This document shows positions 5,543 to 7,513 of a DNA stretch of 7,513 nt, in pieces. The stretch is taken from contig JADLHH010000115.1 in the NCBI GenBank assembly GCA_020848855.1, positions 1 through 7,513 on the forward strand, written 5' to 3'. Origin of the DNA: Anaerolineae bacterium. GTDB lineage: Bacteria; Chloroflexota; Anaerolineae; Aggregatilineales; Phototrophicaceae. The position numbers and the translations under genes were made by a program. Numbering within the stretch: the first letter of the stretch is position 1; the number at the start of each line of letters is the position of its first letter. Under the pieces are notes generated by a model. It saw only the letters and a list, made by a program, of their open reading frames with translations, searched no databases and had not been told where the DNA came from.

Positions 5543-6049
5543 TCAGGCTGGCGCCAGCACCGTGACCACGCCCGCCACGACCGTCGCAAACACCAGACCG
5601 ATCACGCAGCCTTTCAGGAAACCGTAGAAGTGAAAGGCGTAGTCGCGCCATCCGGCAGCACCCTCGGTCCCCGGAAACGGCGGGCGCTGCGGATTGATAA
5701 GCGACATGCCAATCCAGTCCAGCGCGACCAAATCCCACAGGTTGACGCCAAAGAACAGGGCATAAGCGTAAAGCCACGCGCTGAAGAAGCTGAAGTCTGC
5801 GCCCAGACGGGACTTCAAATTCCAGACGATCAGCATGGGCAGACCGAAAAACAGGATGATGAACGGACCGCCCAGGAGCGTGGTCAGGCGCTTTTCCTCG
5901 GCTGTCTTCGGCGCAGCCAACGCCTGAATGTCGGCTGGAAAATCGTGCAGCCAGATACGCGGCTTCCAGCGCAGCGTGCCGACGACGTAGACGGTGAAGA
6001 CCGCCGTGACGATCACCAGGTCTCGGAGAAAATCGTTGATGGGAAACAT
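5543..6049 (-). CDS. Four-helix integral membrane protein of unknown function
   Basis: A 168-residue protein with four likely membrane helices at about residues 8-26, 56-77, 87-107 and 144-165. A polar loop at 28-55 contains RIWLHDFPADIQAL and a charged KTAEEKR stretch. The second loop (108-143) is rich in aromatic and Pro residues and includes WDLVALDWIG. No catalytic motif or named family is recognised. The start is ATG 6049, preceded by AAGGGGG four bases upstream; an in-frame ATG at 6070 would add seven residues but has no ribosome-binding site and lies at the predicted transcription start. The gene stands alone, with 78 nt separating it from the end of the next gene upstream. Its promoter region carries a long palindrome (6079-6104), so expression is probably controlled by a dimeric repressor not encoded in this window. 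Such arrangements are common for membrane proteins under TetR- or MarR-type control, but the class of regulator here is a guess. Confidence 0.8.
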   Translation of the reverse strand: MFPINDFLRDLVIVTAVFTVYVVGTLRWKPRIWLHDFPADIQALAAPKTAEEKRLTTLLGGPFIILFFGLPMLIVWNLKSRLGADFSFFSAWLYAYALFFGVNLWDLVALDWIGMSLINPQRPPFPGTEGAAGWRDYAFHFYGFLKGCVIGLVFATVVAGVVTVLAPA

Positions 6050-6075
6050 GGTACCCCCTTGTTTCCACATGCTGA

Positions 6076-6104
6076 ATTATAATTTTAGTCTAGTCTAAAT
6101 TTAT
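6076..6104 (-). promoter_or_regulatory. Promoter -10 overlapped by a 26-bp operator-like palindrome
   Basis: The minus strand has TATAAT at 6076-6081, about 27 nt upstream of the membrane-protein ATG. Spanning the -10 and the spacer is a palindrome from 6079 to 6104, centred on CTAG (6090-6093), with the core TTTAGTCTAGTCTAAA. Only two base pairs of the 13 symmetric positions fail (6083/6100 and 6089/6094, both T against T). No good -35 was found. A dimeric regulator bound here would block polymerase. Confidence 0.65.
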
Positions 6105-6127
6105 GAGGCTGTCAATAACGAATCTGC

Positions 6128-7183
6128 TCACTGCACTGCGCCCGGAAGCTGGACGCGCAGCGTATATTCGACGTAGCTCTGGCGGCTGCCCGGCGGAAAC
6201 TGCACGCTGATCGGCTGCTGGGCGCTGCCGCTGAGGAACGGCAGCGCCACCGACGCGCCGCACACCAGCCCCGGCTGGTAGGCGCTGCCCCAGCGCACCG
6301 CGCCGACGCCTGTCCCCTGGCAGTCGAGCGTCAGGGTGAACTCGCGGTAGTTGTTGGGTGGGTTGGTGTCCAGGTTGATGATCCGCACCCAGATCAGGTC
6401 GGCGGTGTCGCCGTTGGGCGCGGAGATCGTCTGCCGGAACGCCCCGCTGGCATCCCGGTCGATCTGCATCAGAAACGCTTCGGCATCGGCGGGCGCGTCG
6501 GGGATGGTCGGGTTGCGCACGACCGACAGCGTGGCGCAGTCGCCATCGAGCGCGATCACGTCGCCGCGCACCCAGCCGCGCCGCTCGGAAAAGGCAACCG
6601 TGTACCAGGCGTTATCGTCGGTGCGCCCGATGACCGGCAGCGCTCCGTCGGGCGCGAGCAGCCCCAGCACGGCGAACTGAGCGGCAGGCGCGCTGCGGAC
6701 GAGGATATCCGCGCCGCTGGCGTTGGCGACCCGGCAGTCGAGGGCGCGCAGCGCCGTCCCGTCGAGCGTCGCCGGGGCGATCACGGCGTTGCCGAGCGCC
6801 AGCGAGACCGTCCCCACCTTCAGCGGGTCGGCAGCGGCGAGGGCGATCTGGTAGAAGCCGCTGCTCGGCTCCAGCGTCACCAGCACATCCTGAAGCTGGC
6901 TCCCAAAAGCCGCGACCGTCCTGCCGACTGCATCGTGGATTTCGGCAGTGAAGGCGAAGCCGGGCGTGCGGCTGTTCAGCTTGAGGCGGGTCGTGCTGGC
7001 GGCGGGGAAATTGTACAGACGCGGGGCGCTGCCTGGCGAAAAATCGACGCGGGTCTCGCTGTTGTCGGTCAGCAGGGTGGCGATGGGCGTGGGGGTTGGC
7101 GCCGCCGGCGGCGCGGCGCAGGCGCTCAGGATCAGCAGCGATATCAGCGCACTCAGCGCGAGCCGGATCCATGAACGTCCCAT
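6128..7183 (-). CDS. Lipoprotein with SH3-like module and flanking beta domains
   Basis: A 351-residue exported lipoprotein. The signal peptide ends in the lipobox LSAC, with Cys22 lipidated, then a short Pro-rich spacer (23-40). Residues 43-135 resemble a bacterial pre-peptidase/PPC-like beta domain (RLYNFPAAS, then VTLEPSSGFYQIALA). Residues 150-222 look like a bacterial SH3b module: ILVRSAP, a glycine/leucine turn, NAWYTVAF and RRGWVRGDVI, bracketed by Cys150 and Cys216. Residues 235-351 form a further beta-rich domain with Cys288 and Cys308, including LDCQGTGVGAVRWGS. The two cysteine pairs suggest disulfides outside the membrane. The start ATG 7183 is fixed by the signal peptide, although the ribosome-binding site is poor. 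SH3b modules often bind cell-wall or protein ligands; the actual ligand is unknown. It is the nearest gene upstream of the membrane protein, on the same strand, but a separate promoter lies between them. Confidence 0.82.
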   Translation of the reverse strand: MGRSWIRLALSALISLLILSACAAPPAAPTPTPIATLLTDNSETRVDFSPGSAPRLYNFPAASTTRLKLNSRTPGFAFTAEIHDAVGRTVAAFGSQLQDVLVTLEPSSGFYQIALAAADPLKVGTVSLALGNAVIAPATLDGTALRALDCRVANASGADILVRSAPAAQFAVLGLLAPDGALPVIGRTDDNAWYTVAFSERRGWVRGDVIALDGDCATLSVVRNPTIPDAPADAEAFLMQIDRDASGAFRQTISAPNGDTADLIWVRIINLDTNPPNNYREFTLTLDCQGTGVGAVRWGSAYQPGLVCGASVALPFLSGSAQQPISVQFPPGSRQSYVEYTLRVQLPGAVQ

Positions 7184-7225
7184 GCGGCAGCCGATCGACT
7201 CTTAAGCACCCTTTCATATGCCTAG

Positions 7226-7231
7226 ACTATA
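7226..7231 (-). promoter_or_regulatory. Possible -10 (TATAGT) of the lipoprotein gene
   Basis: TATAGT on the minus strand lies 43 nt upstream of the ATG at 7183, but no recognisable -35 sits 16-18 bp further up. It overlaps TAGTCTAG (7222-7229, minus strand), an 8-mer also found inside the operator-like palindrome at 6079-6104. Confidence 0.3.
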
Positions 7232-7260
7232 GGTCGGCGGCGGCGGTTTTCATGGACGCC

Positions 7261-7316
7261 AACCCGACTCCTGACGTACTGATCGCCGCTGGTCAGGAAG
7301 GGGAAAGCGTCGGGTT
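7261..7316. other. Nested inverted repeat between receiver gene and lipoprotein gene
   Basis: Outer arms AACCCGAC (7261-7268) and GTCGGGTT (7309-7316) and inner arms TCCTGAC (7269-7275) and GTCAGGA (7292-7298) are all perfect. They would give 15 paired bases with a 16-nt loop and a 10-nt one-sided bulge (7299-7308). No T-run follows on either strand, so a standard terminator is unlikely; a structured leader, or a terminator variant downstream of the receiver gene, is possible. Confidence 0.5.
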
Positions 7317-7335
7317 ACGTGTTCGCGGGGTCGGG

Positions 7336-7513
7336 CTAGCTGATCATCTCGTGAACGGTGGTCATGAGGTTCTTGCCCATGAACATCTTGGTCAGGTAGC
7401 GGTTCGCGCCGGCGTTCAGCGCCTGACGCACCTGCTCCGGGTCGGGGAACGACATCAGCACCAGCACCGGCAGGTGGGCAAGCTTGCTGTGCCGGCGAAG
7501 CTGCTCCAGAAAC
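7336..7513 (-). CDS. Response-regulator receiver domain, C-terminal part (cut by window end)
   Basis: The last 58 residues of a CheY-like receiver domain. LPVLVLMSF is strand 4 with the conserved Ser/Thr position, ALNAGANRYLTK is helix 4 into strand 5 with the conserved Lys, and KNLMTTVHEMIS is the final helix. The stop TAG (7336-7338) follows directly after helix 5, so there is no C-terminal DNA-binding domain. The protein either is a single-domain regulator or carries its output domain N-terminally, outside this window. The residue after the conserved Lys is Met, where Pro is usual (TKP). In such domains a histidine kinase phosphorylates an Asp that would lie beyond the window end. Confidence 0.85.
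   Translation of the reverse strand, partial: FLEQLRRHSKLAHLPVLVLMSFPDPEQVRQALNAGANRYLTKMFMGKNLMTTVHEMIS

Noticed and set aside
5053..5589. Minus-strand open frame of 178 codons
   Set aside because: It runs through the tRNA-Phe gene, its promoter and the palindromic repeats, and has no recognisable protein features.
5499..6068. Minus-strand open frame of 189 codons overlapping the membrane-protein gene
   Set aside because: Arg/His-rich frame in a different phase; the alternative frame gives four clean membrane helices and a ribosome-binding site.

Overview
The window reads as bacterial chromosome of fairly high GC, most likely from a Chloroflexota (Anaerolineae-like) genome. This rests on several traits together: Thr/Pro-rich linkers behind single membrane anchors, lipoproteins carrying SH3-like modules, an archaeal-style geranylgeranyl reductase beside a small ferredoxin, and GC-rich GAATTC-centred intergenic palindromes. 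No rRNA or unambiguous marker gene is present, so the assignment is an inference. Nearly all genes lie on the minus strand.

Layout from left to right. The last codons of an unidentified plus-strand gene (1-63) precede a free-standing LAGLIDADG homing endonuclease (89-757). This runs tail to tail into a minus-strand cluster that is transcribed from about 4920 down to 768. In transcription order the cluster holds a parvulin/PrsA-type foldase lipoprotein (3981-4892), two membrane-anchored proteins with related C-terminal domains (3171-3962 and 2293-3162), a 2x[4Fe-4S] ferredoxin (1967-2182) and a geranylgeranyl-reductase-family flavoprotein (768-1961). Spacing is 18, 8, 110 and 5 nt, so the first three genes look like one unit and the ferredoxin/reductase pair like a second unit, possibly read through.

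Upstream of the cluster sits a self-contained tRNA-Phe(GAA) unit with a strong promoter, an encoded CCA end and an intrinsic terminator. A gene-free stretch of about 440 nt follows, holding a hairpin repeat and a composite palindromic repeat. Next come a four-helix membrane protein of unknown function (5543-6049), whose promoter is covered by a 26-bp operator-like palindrome, and a three-domain lipoprotein with a central SH3-like module (6128-7183). After a nested inverted repeat, the window ends in the C-terminus of a response-regulator receiver domain (7336-7513).

How the genes may work together: the foldase is exported and could help fold the two secreted paralogous domains encoded directly after it. 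The ferredoxin probably supplies electrons to the reductase for saturating isoprenoid double bonds (menaquinone tail, lipid or pigment side chain). Nothing here is a clear defence or mobile system. The most novel-looking items are the paralogous two-cysteine surface domain, the operator-controlled membrane protein and the composite GAATTC palindrome repeat.
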